NCBI GenBank assembly: GCA_013214245.1
Contig: JABSQE010000006.1
Location: 2,501-36,982, forward strand
Reading direction: 5' to 3'
Origin: Hyphomicrobiaceae bacterium
GTDB lineage: Bacteria > Pseudomonadota > Alphaproteobacteria > Rhizobiales > Hyphomicrobiaceae
DNA: 34,482 bases
Shown: positions 1-8,069 of the stretch, piece by piece
Position numbering within the stretch: position 1 is the first letter of the stretch
How the letters are laid out: every line of letters begins with the position of its first letter
Position numbers and translations under genes: made by a program
The notes under the pieces: generated by a model
The model's database searches: none
Seen by the model: only the letters and a program-made list of their open reading frames with translations
What the model was told of the DNA's origin: nothing

Positions 1-557
1 CGGCGTCCCAACGCACTTACCACTCCTGTCGATAAGCTTCTAGTGAGACCAAAAGGATTTCCAATAGCAAATACTGCTTGGCCGATCTTTAAGTTATTCG
101 ATCGTCCTAACGGAATCGGAACTAATCCAAAAGATAACCCCGTAATTTTTAAAACTGCCAAATCGTGATCTGGAGAACTACCGACAATGTTAGCTTGAGC
201 CGTATTTCCTGAATCGAAACGCACAAACACACGATCCGCTCCGTAAATTACATGATGGTTTGTAATTACGTGACCAGCAGTATCCCAGATAAAACCTGAA
301 CCCGAACCTTTTTTTGTTCTTTTATTGCCAAAAAGAGGATGGCCGCGCTGCTCAGTAAATATGTAAACAACGGAGGCAGAGGCAGACGTAAAGACCTTAT
401 TTGCAGTAATTTCGAAAGAAGCTAGTTCTCCACGCTCAGAAATTTGCCTAGGTTTTGTTTCAGTGAGAATGTAGTCTCGGCCATGAGTAAATAGTAAAAT
501 GCCTAATAACACACCAACCATAAGTAGAAGCCAGTAGCGATCGAAAACTTTCTGCAT
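1..557 (-). CDS. HtrA/DegP-like trypsin-family serine protease, membrane-anchored, 5' part (runs off left edge)
   Basis: I translated this from the reverse strand; it is open for 185 codons to the window edge. It starts at an ATG at 557. Residues 8-24 form a hydrophobic segment that would anchor the protein in the inner membrane with the protease domain in the periplasm. The S1C trypsin fold is clear: a glycine/serine-rich strand (residues 84-90), TNHHVI at 99-104 with catalytic His102, DHDLAVLKI at 130-138 with catalytic Asp132, and AIGNPFG at 164-170. The catalytic Ser and any PDZ domain lie beyond the edge. The family cleaves misfolded envelope proteins or acts in regulated proteolysis. 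It differs from the complete Do-like protease at 20976-22406, which has a cleavable signal instead of an anchor, so this is a paralogue (DegS-like topology). No second gene follows within 750 bases upstream. Confidence 0.9.
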   Translation of the reverse strand, partial: MQKVFDRYWLLLMVGVLLGILLFTHGRDYILTETKPRQISERGELASFEITANKVFTSASASVVYIFTEQRGHPLFGNKRTKKGSGSGFIWDTAGHVITNHHVIYGADRVFVRFDSGNTAQANIVGSSPDHDLAVLKITGLSFGLVPIPLGRSNNLKIGQAVFAIGNPFGLTRSLSTGVVSALGR

Positions 558-1312
558 GTCACATGACTTTCACTAGCATCTCAAGCTAACTTCATTAAAT
601 AAGTTAGTATCTTAGATAATATTGAAACGATATTATATCTATTTGAGTGTAAAGCTCTAAGTTAAAAAAACGATTGCTGCATTGCAAAAAAAGTAAATAT
701 TGTGGAATTAACAGATATTATAAGTGCATCTAACGTCTCTTCATGATTTGATAAATTCTGAGTTTTATATATTTTTCGGCTTAGGAAATATCTATCATCA
801 CTTTTGTAGCTGATGCCTTAATTCTTGTGCCAAGAATTATCTAAAACTAATGTTACGTGCAGAAATATGTAAAGATAAAAGTTATAGTTTTATGCAAAAT
901 TGGAAGTGGAGTGTACAGGCAAATCTTTTCTCGACTTCTTCGTTGGTACCAAGGGCAACTTGTAGTACTGATGGCTACAATAAATTGACATGTTTGAGGC
1001 AAATTTCTTTTTAGCAAACTGGCTTGCGTCCAGAAAATGTCAATGTTTCGATTAATAATAAACCTGTATTATTTTAGTAGTTACCGCTAGATTATTTATT
1101 ATGTGATTTTTAGGAATTGACAAGCTAGAGGTTACTTGGATTTAAATCTTAACTCGCCGAATTAAGAAGTTAGTTGAGAATATCTTAAGTTTAATCGTAA
1201 AACCATTCAAACATCTAATATATTCTTTGACTTTACTAACAAGTATATAGTGGTGATGCGCAGTGTAAATACGCACTTACACAGAAAATTTTATAAAAAA
1301 GTTTTAAGTTTG
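558..1312. other. 755-base intergenic region, no gene recognised
   Basis: This lies between the start of the HtrA-like gene and the end of trmL, both on the minus strand, so it should hold the HtrA-like promoter. It is AT-rich with frequent stops in all frames. The longest ATG-started open stretch I noticed (892-1014, 40 codons) has no recognisable motif or ribosome binding site. I found no tRNA-like or strong hairpin structure. Its length would fit a decayed gene, but I cannot identify one. Confidence 0.5.
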
Positions 1313-1780
1313 TTATGGCTTAACAAAACTATCGTTTTGCCGTAAAGCTTCACCAAGAACCATAGCTACTGAAACTGCTAGATTTAACGATCTAAATCCG
1401 TAGTGCATTGGAATCGTAAGACTTTTATCAACTGTATTATGTATTTCGTCTGTCACGCCGGCGCTCTCACTCCCAAACAGTAGTATGTCTGTCGGCTGAA
1501 AGAAAAATTCAACGTAACTGTGTTGCGCGGTGGTCGTTAGTAGGAGCAACCGTTGCGGTACTGTAGTCTCACTTCGCCACAATTGAAAGCTTTGCCAATT
1601 TATATGCCTTAGAAAATTAGCATGCTCTATGTAATCCATTCCAGAACGCCGAAAGGCACGATCTGATAAGTCAAAGCCCGCCGGTCCAATGATATCGACC
1701 GTGACATTCATGCATGCTGCAAGCCGTAATATGGTACCAGTATTCTGTGGAATGTCCGGTTGATAGAGAGCTATACGCAT
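1313..1780 (-). CDS. trmL: tRNA (cytidine(34)-2'-O)-methyltransferase TrmL
   Basis: A SPOUT-class methyltransferase of 155 residues, the normal length for TrmL. It methylates the 2'-O of the wobble base in certain leucine tRNAs using S-adenosylmethionine. Diagnostic stretches are the N-terminal ALYQPDIPQNTGTILRLAA (residues 4-22), LLFGSESAGV in the middle (residues 100-109), and the C-terminal knot motif from IPM (residue 123) through RSLNLAVSVAMVLGEALRQ (residues 129-147), which forms the cofactor-binding trefoil. The start ATG at 1780 is preceded only by a weak purine stretch. It is divergent from petA, an arrangement seen in many alphaproteobacteria, and the short space between them should carry both promoters. 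No sign of decay. Confidence 0.95.
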   Translation of the reverse strand: MRIALYQPDIPQNTGTILRLAACMNVTVDIIGPAGFDLSDRAFRRSGMDYIEHANFLRHINWQSFQLWRSETTVPQRLLLLTTTAQHSYVEFFFQPTDILLFGSESAGVTDEIHNTVDKSLTIPMHYGFRSLNLAVSVAMVLGEALRQNDSFVKP

Positions 1781-1997
1781 GTGTTATCTTTCATTTTTGC
1801 TATTACTCTTCTTAGATAATTAAGTTCGTCAACATCTTAATGATACCACCCGTGTCAGAATAGGGGCGCCACAATATCGCATGTCATTCCGCGTGCTTCT
1901 GATGTCAGCTTTTGCGATGTATCGTACAGAACCGGTGGTGTGTGTGATAATTATTTCATATATCGAACTTACAAATCAATTCTTAAGGGCTAGAAGT

Positions 1998-2020
1998 ATG
2001 CTTGTGCTTTATTTAAGCAT
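1998..2020 (+). promoter_or_regulatory. Small hairpin in the leader just before petA
   Basis: ATGCTT (1998-2003) is followed 11 bases later by its reverse complement AAGCAT (2015-2020); one more flanking T-A pair extends the stem to 7 bp. It lies 20 bases before the preferred petA start at 2040. It might influence translation, but such short AT-rich stems occur by chance. Confidence 0.25.
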
Positions 2021-2039
2021 ATATGGAAACTTCTACCGA

Positions 2040-2591
2040 ATGGAGGCATTATTGGCTAGTCAAGATAATGAGGATTTAACTCGGCGTGATTTTATGACTT
2101 TAGCAGGCCCAGCATTTTTTGCTGTCGGCGGTGTTATGGCATTGTGGCCGTTCATTGATCAAATGAATCCGGATGCCGGTGCATTGGCCTTAGCATCTAT
2201 AGAGGTCGATTTGGCCCCCATTGCCAAGGGCCAAGCCATTACTGTAATGTGGCGTGGCAAGCCTGTATTTATTCGCAATCGAACTTTGGCCGAAATCGAA
2301 GAAGCCAAAAATGTGTCACTTGAAGATCTTCCAGATCCAGCCCCAGATGAAGAGCGTACAAAGAAAGGGCATGAAAATTGGTTGGTTAATGTTGGAATTT
2401 GCACACACTTAGGGTGTATTCCTAAAGGTCAAAGTCTAAGCGACACTAAAGGAGACTATAATGGTTGGTTTTGCCCTTGTCATGGTTCACACTATGATAC
2501 ATCAGGGCGCATCCGGAAAGGACCAGCGCCTCGCAATATGGATGTGCCACCTTACCAATTCATCTCAGATACTAAGATAAAGATTGGTTGA
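2040..2591 (+). CDS. petA: Ubiquinol-cytochrome c reductase iron-sulfur (Rieske) subunit
   Basis: The Rieske subunit of the cytochrome bc1 complex moves one electron from ubiquinol at the Qo site to cytochrome c1. Starting at the ATG at 2040 gives 183 residues, typical for the family. Residues 13-39 hold a twin-arginine pattern (TRRDF) followed by a hydrophobic helix, the uncleaved Tat signal anchor. The 2Fe-2S ligands are in CTHLGC (Cys121, His123) and CPCHGS (Cys145, His148); Cys126 and Cys147 form the conserved disulfide. The reading frame is open back to an ATG at 1881, but those 53 extra residues resemble nothing in the family and would bury the Tat signal, so I reject that start. petA is the first gene of petA-petB-petC and touches the petB reading frame. 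Confidence 0.95.
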   Translation: MEALLASQDNEDLTRRDFMTLAGPAFFAVGGVMALWPFIDQMNPDAGALALASIEVDLAPIAKGQAITVMWRGKPVFIRNRTLAEIEEAKNVSLEDLPDPAPDEERTKKGHENWLVNVGICTHLGCIPKGQSLSDTKGDYNGWFCPCHGSHYDTSGRIRKGPAPRNMDVPPYQFISDTKIKIG

Positions 2592-2615
2592 TTAGATCGC
2601 TGGATGATATAATTC

Positions 2616-2621
2616 AAGGAG
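2616..2621 (+). promoter_or_regulatory. Ribosome binding site favouring the petB ATG at 2633
   Basis: AAGGAG lies 11 bases before the ATG at 2633. The alternative TTG start at 2588 overlaps the petA stop codon but has no such site. Homologues usually begin close to the 2633 position. Confidence 0.5.
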
Positions 2622-2632
2622 TATTAAAAGTT

Positions 2633-3772
2633 ATGAAAGCCCATAATGATACTTACCTACCGAGCGGATCGATTTCGAAATGGATAGACGAACGCCTTCC
2701 GATAATGAGGCTTATGCATGGCCAATTTGTTGATTTTCCAACTCCACGTAATCTTAATTACATGTGGACCTTTGGCGGAATCTTAATGTTTTGTTTAGTA
2801 ACTCAGATTGTGACAGGCATTGTTCTAGCTATGCATTATGTGCCGCATGCTGATATGGCATTTGATTCTGTTCAAAGAATTAAACGTGATGTTAACTATG
2901 GCTGGTTAATACAATCAATTCATGCAGTAGGCGCGTCAATGTTTTTTATTGCAGTCTATCTGCACATTTTCCGTGGTCTTTACTACGGTTCCTACAAAGC
3001 ACCTCGCGAAGTTTTGTGGATACTTGGCGTTTTAATATTTCTTGCAATGATGGCAACAGGCTTTCTCGGATACACATTGCCTTGGGGGCAAATGAGTTTC
3101 TGGGGGGTTACCGTTATAACAAATCTATTTTCATCACTTGACGAAATTGTTCCTGGTTTGGGCTCTTCTATTGTAACGTGGTTATGGGGCGGCTATTCTG
3201 TAACGGGCACCACACTAAACCGTTTCTTTAGCCTTCATTTTCTTCTGCCATTTGTTATTTTTGGTCTAGTAGCTTTGCACGTTTGGGCTTTGCATGTTTC
3301 AGGACAAAATAATCCAACTGGCGTGGAGATGAAAGTAAAGTCTGACGGCGTCCCGATGTCACCTTTCGCAGTGATGAAGGACCTATTCGCACTCGTCATT
3401 TTCGTAATTATGTTCGCATGGTTTGTGTTCTTTGTACCGGATTATCTTGGGCATGCAGATAACTACATCCCTGCCAATCCGTTAGTAACACCGGCTCATA
3501 TTGTTCCCGAATGGTATTTCTTACCTTTCTATGCAATTTTGCGTGCTATACCATCGAAACTTGGTGGTGTTATTGCGATGTTTTCCGCAATAATTGTGCT
3601 TGTTTTCATACCGTGGTTGGATACATCGCGCGTGCGCTCAACAAAATATCGCCCGCTTTACAGATGGTTTTTTTGGCTGTTCGCATTCACATGTATAGCT
3701 CTTGGATACCTAGGAGCCATGCCCGCGGAGGGTTCTTACGTGTTTTGGGCACGTGTGTTTACTTTTTATTAG
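2633..3772 (+). CDS. petB: Cytochrome b of the bc1 complex, interrupted before the last transmembrane helix
   Basis: The haem-bearing quinone subunit of complex III. From the ATG at 2633 it has 379 residues. All four haem ligands are present: His97 and His202 for haem bL, His111 and His216 for haem bH. The Qo-site PEWY motif is at 292-295. Seven transmembrane helices are visible. The frame stops at a TAG (3770-3772) right after TFY, where alphaproteobacterial cytochrome b continues into helix eight. The expected continuation (LLVMPIVGLFE, then a Pro/Ala-rich tail) is present in another frame up to 3927. Adding one base to the T5 run at 3763-3767 would join the two, although the joined protein would still be a few residues short there, so a small out-of-frame deletion is also possible. 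A TTG at 2588 is an alternative start that overlaps petA by four bases. Confidence 0.93.
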   Translation: MKAHNDTYLPSGSISKWIDERLPIMRLMHGQFVDFPTPRNLNYMWTFGGILMFCLVTQIVTGIVLAMHYVPHADMAFDSVQRIKRDVNYGWLIQSIHAVGASMFFIAVYLHIFRGLYYGSYKAPREVLWILGVLIFLAMMATGFLGYTLPWGQMSFWGVTVITNLFSSLDEIVPGLGSSIVTWLWGGYSVTGTTLNRFFSLHFLLPFVIFGLVALHVWALHVSGQNNPTGVEMKVKSDGVPMSPFAVMKDLFALVIFVIMFAWFVFFVPDYLGHADNYIPANPLVTPAHIVPEWYFLPFYAILRAIPSKLGGVIAMFSAIIVLVFIPWLDTSRVRSTKYRPLYRWFFWLFAFTCIALGYLGAMPAEGSYVFWARVFTFY

Positions 3773-3927
3773 TGATGCCAATTGTTGGCCTGTTCGAGGT
3801 TCCAAAAAAATTACCTAAATCTATTTCGGAATCGGTTCTTAACAACGAAGATGTAGGTGAAATGCCGATTGTTGCAGGTGCCGGCGGCGTACCAGCACCT
3901 GCAGCCGCAGCTCCGGAAAAGCGATAA
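3766..3927 (+). pseudogene. petB: Out-of-frame C-terminal end of cytochrome b (helix eight and tail)
   Basis: Read in the frame ending at the TAA at 3925-3927, this encodes LLVMPIVGLFEVPKKLPKSI and then a tail ending in a GAGGVPAPAAAAPEKR-like segment. It matches the eighth transmembrane helix and the conserved segment after it in alphaproteobacterial cytochrome b, so it is the displaced 3' end of petB and not a separate gene. The segment shows no further stops or decay, which points to a very recent lesion or to a sequence error. petC begins 33 bases after it. Confidence 0.8.
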
Positions 3928-3960
3928 TAGGCAGCTTAATATACAGGAGAAATTCGGCAG

Positions 3961-4818
3961 ATGATTAAGATTAGTTCGCTTGTCGCAGTTACAGCATATA
4001 CTTTAATTTTAACTACCGGTGCGTTTGCCGCCGGTAGTCATATAGAGATACCACGAAATGAATGGTCATTCTCAGGTATTAGCGGTCAGTACGATAAAGC
4101 ACAGCTTCAACGTGGTTTTCAGATCTATCGCGAAGCCTGTTCGTCATGTCATAGCCTAAACAGGATTGCTTTTCGTAACCTCGCACAAAAAGGAGGGCCT
4201 GAATTTCCTGAGGAAGAGCTCAAGGTGTTAGCATCAGAATACGAGGTGGATGCACTTCCGAACGAAGATGGCGAAGTCAAAAAACGTTCGGCTGTATTGT
4301 CAGACAGATTTCCACCTCTTTACGCTAACGAAAAAGAGGCACGCTCGATTCATAACGGAGCTTTGCCACCAGACTTGTCAGTAATAGCTAAAGCACGAGG
4401 TACTGCTTATGTCGGACCCTGGTATTGGCATCCATTTGCCATGTTTGCGGATATTTTTAATGGTTATCAGGAAGGTGGATCAGATTACATAGCAGCGTTG
4501 CTGACAGGATATGATGAGCCTCCTGAGACTATGGAAATATCCGAGGGTATGAATTACAATAAATATTATCCAGGTCATCAAATTGCTATGGCTAATCCAT
4601 TTGCAGGTGGTAACAATCAGGTTGAGTATCAGAGTGCTATGATACCTTCTACTGTAAAGCAGTACGCTAAGGATGTTGCTGCATTCTTATCTTGGGCATC
4701 AGATCCAACTTTGAATCAACGCAAGCAAACTGGTTGGCAAGTTTTAGTCTATCTTTTAATCACAGGGGTGCTCCTGTACATCGCGAAGCGTCGTATTTGG
4801 GCAAGTGTGAAGCATTAA
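3961..4818 (+). CDS. petC: Cytochrome c1 of the bc1 complex
   Basis: The c-type haem subunit that takes electrons from the Rieske protein and passes them to cytochrome c in the periplasm. It has 285 residues. Residues 1-23 are a Sec signal peptide ending in GAFA. The haem is attached at CSSCH (Cys60, Cys63, His64), and the sixth ligand is probably Met210 in QIAMANPF. The characteristic RSIHNGALPPDLS segment is at 128-140. A single C-terminal membrane helix (about 259-275) anchors the protein. An AGGAGA ribosome binding site (3945-3950) precedes the ATG by 10 bases. It is the last gene of the pet operon and fully intact, in contrast to petB. Confidence 0.96.
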   Translation: MIKISSLVAVTAYTLILTTGAFAAGSHIEIPRNEWSFSGISGQYDKAQLQRGFQIYREACSSCHSLNRIAFRNLAQKGGPEFPEEELKVLASEYEVDALPNEDGEVKKRSAVLSDRFPPLYANEKEARSIHNGALPPDLSVIAKARGTAYVGPWYWHPFAMFADIFNGYQEGGSDYIAALLTGYDEPPETMEISEGMNYNKYYPGHQIAMANPFAGGNNQVEYQSAMIPSTVKQYAKDVAAFLSWASDPTLNQRKQTGWQVLVYLLITGVLLYIAKRRIWASVKH

Positions 4819-4820
4819 TT

Positions 4821-4853
4821 ATGCATTGTAAATTCTAGGAAAGTACAATGCGT
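4821..4853 (+). terminator. Hairpin just after petC, possible operon terminator
   Basis: GCATTGTA (4823-4830) and TACAATGC (4844-4851) form a perfect 8-bp stem around a 13-base loop; a T-G and an A-T pair extend it to ten. It begins three bases after the petC stop. No T tract follows, so it may stabilise the message end or act with Rho instead of being a classical intrinsic terminator. Confidence 0.45.
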
Positions 4854-4942
4854 ACTATGTTGCCCGGCGCAGTCAAGTCCACCTTTTTTTGTTGTCGGGC
4901 ATCTATATAATTACAACGGACTTTAATTAAGGCTTATCTATT

Positions 4943-5818
4943 ATGACCAAAACAGTGCTAGGTATCATTGGTGGCAGTGGTGTTTACAGTCTTGATGGTG
5001 CGAAATGCTCACATTGGGAAAGTGTTTCGAGCCCATGGGGTAAACCATCAGATTGTATACTTTTTACAGATATTGAAGGAATTCCAATCCGCTTTCTTCC
5101 TCGTCATGGTCGCGGACACAAGTACTTACCAACAGACATTAATTATCGCGCTAACATTGATTGTCTAAAACGAGTAGGTGTGACTGATCTTATATCTATT
5201 TCAGCGTGTGGATCATTGAATGAGAAGCTCAAACCTGGAATGTTTGTTCTTGTTGATCAATTCATTGATAAAACATTTGCTCGTGATAAAAGCTTTTTTG
5301 GTAGCGGCTTTATTGCACATGTATCCATTGCTGACCCAGTAAGTCCAACTGTTGTAGACGAAGTAGAAAAAGCAATTAAATTTGAGGGTATTCTTTATCA
5401 AAGAGGTGGAACATACTTAGCCATAGAAGGTCCGCAATTCTCATCTCGTGCTGAAAGCCAGCTTTATCGCTCTTGGGGATGTGATGTAATTGGAATGACT
5501 AATATGCCTGAGGCTAAGTTGGCGCGTGAGGCAGAGATTTGTTACGCTTCAATCGCGATGGTCACGGATTATGATTGTTGGCATCATAAATATAGTAATG
5601 TTAACGTCGCAGGTGTAGTAAAGGTTATGCAGGATAACGCTGAAAATGCGCATCGCATGGTTAAGACTCTCGCTAGGCTTTTTCCACGCCAACATCCGGC
5701 TTGCCCTATAGGATCGGATCGGGCTTTAGAAGAAGCTGTTTTAACACAACCAGAATCACGCGACCCGTTGCTGGTTTCAAAACTCGATGCTGTAGCCGGA
5801 CGCATTCTTAAAAATTAG
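4943..5818 (+). CDS. mtnP: S-methyl-5'-thioadenosine phosphorylase
   Basis: It cleaves methylthioadenosine, a by-product of polyamine and related synthesis, with phosphate to adenine and methylthioribose-1-phosphate. It has 291 residues, the normal length for the PNP/MTAP family 2. Motifs: GIIGGSGVY (7-15, phosphate loop), PRHGRGH (53-59), ISACGSL (86-92), IEGPQFSSRAE (161-171), IGMTNMPEAKLAREAE (183-198) and TDYDCW (208-213). Aspartates in that last motif are typical of methylthioadenosine phosphorylases; purine nucleoside phosphorylases have Asn in the base-binding position. AAGG at 4929-4932 precedes the start. It lies alone after the pet operon and shows no decay. Confidence 0.95.
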   Translation: MTKTVLGIIGGSGVYSLDGAKCSHWESVSSPWGKPSDCILFTDIEGIPIRFLPRHGRGHKYLPTDINYRANIDCLKRVGVTDLISISACGSLNEKLKPGMFVLVDQFIDKTFARDKSFFGSGFIAHVSIADPVSPTVVDEVEKAIKFEGILYQRGGTYLAIEGPQFSSRAESQLYRSWGCDVIGMTNMPEAKLAREAEICYASIAMVTDYDCWHHKYSNVNVAGVVKVMQDNAENAHRMVKTLARLFPRQHPACPIGSDRALEEAVLTQPESRDPLLVSKLDAVAGRILKN

Positions 5819-6282
5819 TCTGATCTTCGTTTTTATACTCCATGCTTATTTTAGCTACGTTGCTTTAATCCACTAATGTAGTGCCTTTAAGTTTCAAAAA
5901 TTCTTAGTGATGATATTATGATAAGATCACTTGTTTTTAATTCAGATGTCACATTTATATTATAGTAAATCAAAAGATGATAGTTGTAACTAAGTGTAAG
6001 GTTTCTAGACGATAGTGCATTTCAAAAACAGAGTCACTTTTTTCTATGTGGCTGCAGTTTGATAAGGATAGATATTTTAAAAAATAAAATTAGATTTTAA
6101 ATTATATTTTGTCAATCTTACAGAAAATGCTATTTTAGGAATTTCCATTTAATTACTACTCAGGTACTAGAAGTATAAAAGAATCATTCTAATCTCAGAG
6201 CTGTTTACGCTGGTACATTATATTTTCTGGGACGCTTCGAGAAAAGCGCGAATTCAGACAAACGCTAGCTAACAAGACTTGT
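5819..6282. other. 464-base AT-rich intergenic region
   Basis: It separates mtnP from the L,D-transpeptidase gene. No gene-like frame was found. TTGTCA (6109-6114) and TATTTT (6131-6136), 16 bases apart, could be a sigma-70-type promoter for the transpeptidase, but in sequence this AT-rich the match is weak. Confidence 0.35.
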
Positions 6283-7761
6283 TTGCATCACCGCTTGATA
6301 AATCTTAGTGTAGTAGAAATTTTTATAGTACTTGGATTGATATTGATGACAGCCTATTGGCAAAAAATAAGCATAGGGCATGTGAAACCACCTTTAGACT
6401 TCTTAGTTTGTAAGATACTAATATTAAGTATTTGCAGTCTAATTATTAGTATTTTCACATTAAGCTTAGCTCGGTCACAAGACAACAATCAATGGTATAA
6501 ATCGATTTTCGATCAAAGTAATACTGACATAGATAAATACCCTACACTATTTCCTAAAAAGCCAGTACAATTTAGGGACTTGCGAAACAGCAGCGTGCCT
6601 CTCCGAAGTGAGGAAATGTTGTACCGTATCGACAAAGCCATCCTGTATTACCGCAAATTAATTGCTAAAGGTGGATGGCAAATAAAAAGAGGCTTAAAAC
6701 TTTTACGGCAAGGTGACGACGATCCAGCTATACCTTCAATACGAAAGCGTCTAGTTCTCAGCAGAGATATACCACCTGAAGATGCCAGCTTTTACAAGCA
6801 TAGCTTTCATTTTGACGAACAGCTAGAGATGGGTGTTAAACATTTCCAAAAGCGCCACGGCTTACGTATATCTGGCAAGCTGGATCGATCAACTCGAAGG
6901 CAAATAGTTGTAACACCGGAGGAGCGGTTACGTCAGCTGATTATTAACCGCAAACGTATTTCCAATCACTTGGAGGATGGCAAGATTAATCGATATATAT
7001 TAGTCAACACTGCCAGCTTTCAACTTGAAGCCATTGATCAATTTGAAGTGCAACAATATCACAGGGTTGTTGTCGGTAAAACTGATCGTCAAACACCAGA
7101 AATTAACGCTATTATCATAGGATTAAATTTTTTTCCTTTTTGGCGTGTACCAGATAGCGTTGCTAATATAGATCTCATTCCGCGTCTCTTACGTGAGCCA
7201 GATTATTTAGATAAGGAGCATATAAGCGCTGTTAAAGGACATTATGGTGGGCCAGTGTTGGATATAAAGTATATTGATTGGTACAATATTGATACAAAAA
7301 AAATAAAATTTCGTCAGGCTCCCGGACCTTGGAATGCACTAGGATTGGTTCGGATCAACATGCCGAACAAAGAAATTATTTACCTGCATGATACACCAAT
7401 GAAAAATCTTTTTAAACAACGTCTTCGAGCTTTCAGCGCTGGTTGTGTTCGCGTGGAAAATGTGCTTGATCTTGTGTCCTGGATAGCGAGATATGAACCG
7501 TTACTAAGCGAGTTAGGTGCGGTAAACCAACTAATTTCACAGGCTAATATGGATCGTATACGCTTAAAGCGCCCAGAAGATTTCGATGTCATACTAACCC
7601 GTCCTCTTCGAGTGTTCTTAACCTATATCACTGCATGGGTAAATGATGATAATTCTGTTGCTTTCCGCCAAGATATTTATGGTCGAGATGGGAGTGATAA
7701 CAAGCCTTATAGTGATATTGATGTGGAGATCCCTTTTATTCCGAATGTGTTATCTCCATAA
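6283..7761 (+). CDS. L,D-transpeptidase (YkuD domain, YcbB/LdtD-like)
   Basis: It forms 3-3 cross-links between meso-diaminopimelate residues of peptidoglycan in the periplasm. Hydrophobic segments at residues 10-25 and 42-62 provide an N-terminal anchor or signal. A peptidoglycan-binding-like region is at 177-222 (HFQKRHGLRISGKLD). The YkuD catalytic domain spans about 237-400 and carries the LdtD-type FFPFWRVPDSVA segment (283-294), IIYLHD with His369, and SAGCVRV with catalytic Cys388. The listed start is a TTG giving 492 residues. An ATG at 6346 would remove the first hydrophobic segment and keep the second as a signal; neither has a clear ribosome binding site. Together with the murein genes at 22.9-30.4 kb it shows the organism keeps a cross-linked wall. 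Confidence 0.9.
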   Translation: MHHRLINLSVVEIFIVLGLILMTAYWQKISIGHVKPPLDFLVCKILILSICSLIISIFTLSLARSQDNNQWYKSIFDQSNTDIDKYPTLFPKKPVQFRDLRNSSVPLRSEEMLYRIDKAILYYRKLIAKGGWQIKRGLKLLRQGDDDPAIPSIRKRLVLSRDIPPEDASFYKHSFHFDEQLEMGVKHFQKRHGLRISGKLDRSTRRQIVVTPEERLRQLIINRKRISNHLEDGKINRYILVNTASFQLEAIDQFEVQQYHRVVVGKTDRQTPEINAIIIGLNFFPFWRVPDSVANIDLIPRLLREPDYLDKEHISAVKGHYGGPVLDIKYIDWYNIDTKKIKFRQAPGPWNALGLVRINMPNKEIIYLHDTPMKNLFKQRLRAFSAGCVRVENVLDLVSWIARYEPLLSELGAVNQLISQANMDRIRLKRPEDFDVILTRPLRVFLTYITAWVNDDNSVAFRQDIYGRDGSDNKPYSDIDVEIPFIPNVLSP

Positions 7762-8069
7762 TTTATTAATTGTACTTAAGTTTATTTGCTCGTGTTCAAA
7801 GTCAGTAGCACGCAGTTAAAGTTCAAGATGGGAAGTCCTAAGCTAAAAGAGGCAGTATTAGTTTTAAAAATACCCAGATTTATAACGCTAGAACTTTCAG
7901 TTAGAACCTTTAGTTTTCTATAAGTTGCCAGCATTAGTGTTCCAACTATTGATGCATAGTTTATCAATCATCTAATTAAACGCTATAGTGTTTACATACG
8001 GACAGTTGTCAGTATAAAAACTTTTTTTGATTTATCCTGCAGTTAGATCTTTTAAGCTAATATGACTTT
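7762..8069. other. 308-base region between convergent genes
   Basis: This is the space between the ends of the L,D-transpeptidase and siroheme synthase genes. I found no gene and no convincing terminator hairpin. Confidence 0.4.

Noticed and set aside
892..1014. 40-codon open frame in the gap after the HtrA-like gene
   Set aside because: No ribosome binding site, no recognisable sequence and length within chance expectation.
1881..2039. In-frame 53-codon extension upstream of petA
   Set aside because: It has no resemblance to Rieske N-termini, would bury the Tat signal, and the 2040 start gives a normal-length protein.
3511..3765. Upstream part of the second frame overlapping petB
   Set aside because: It is the out-of-frame shadow of petB; only the part from about 3766 onward encodes recognisable cytochrome b sequence.
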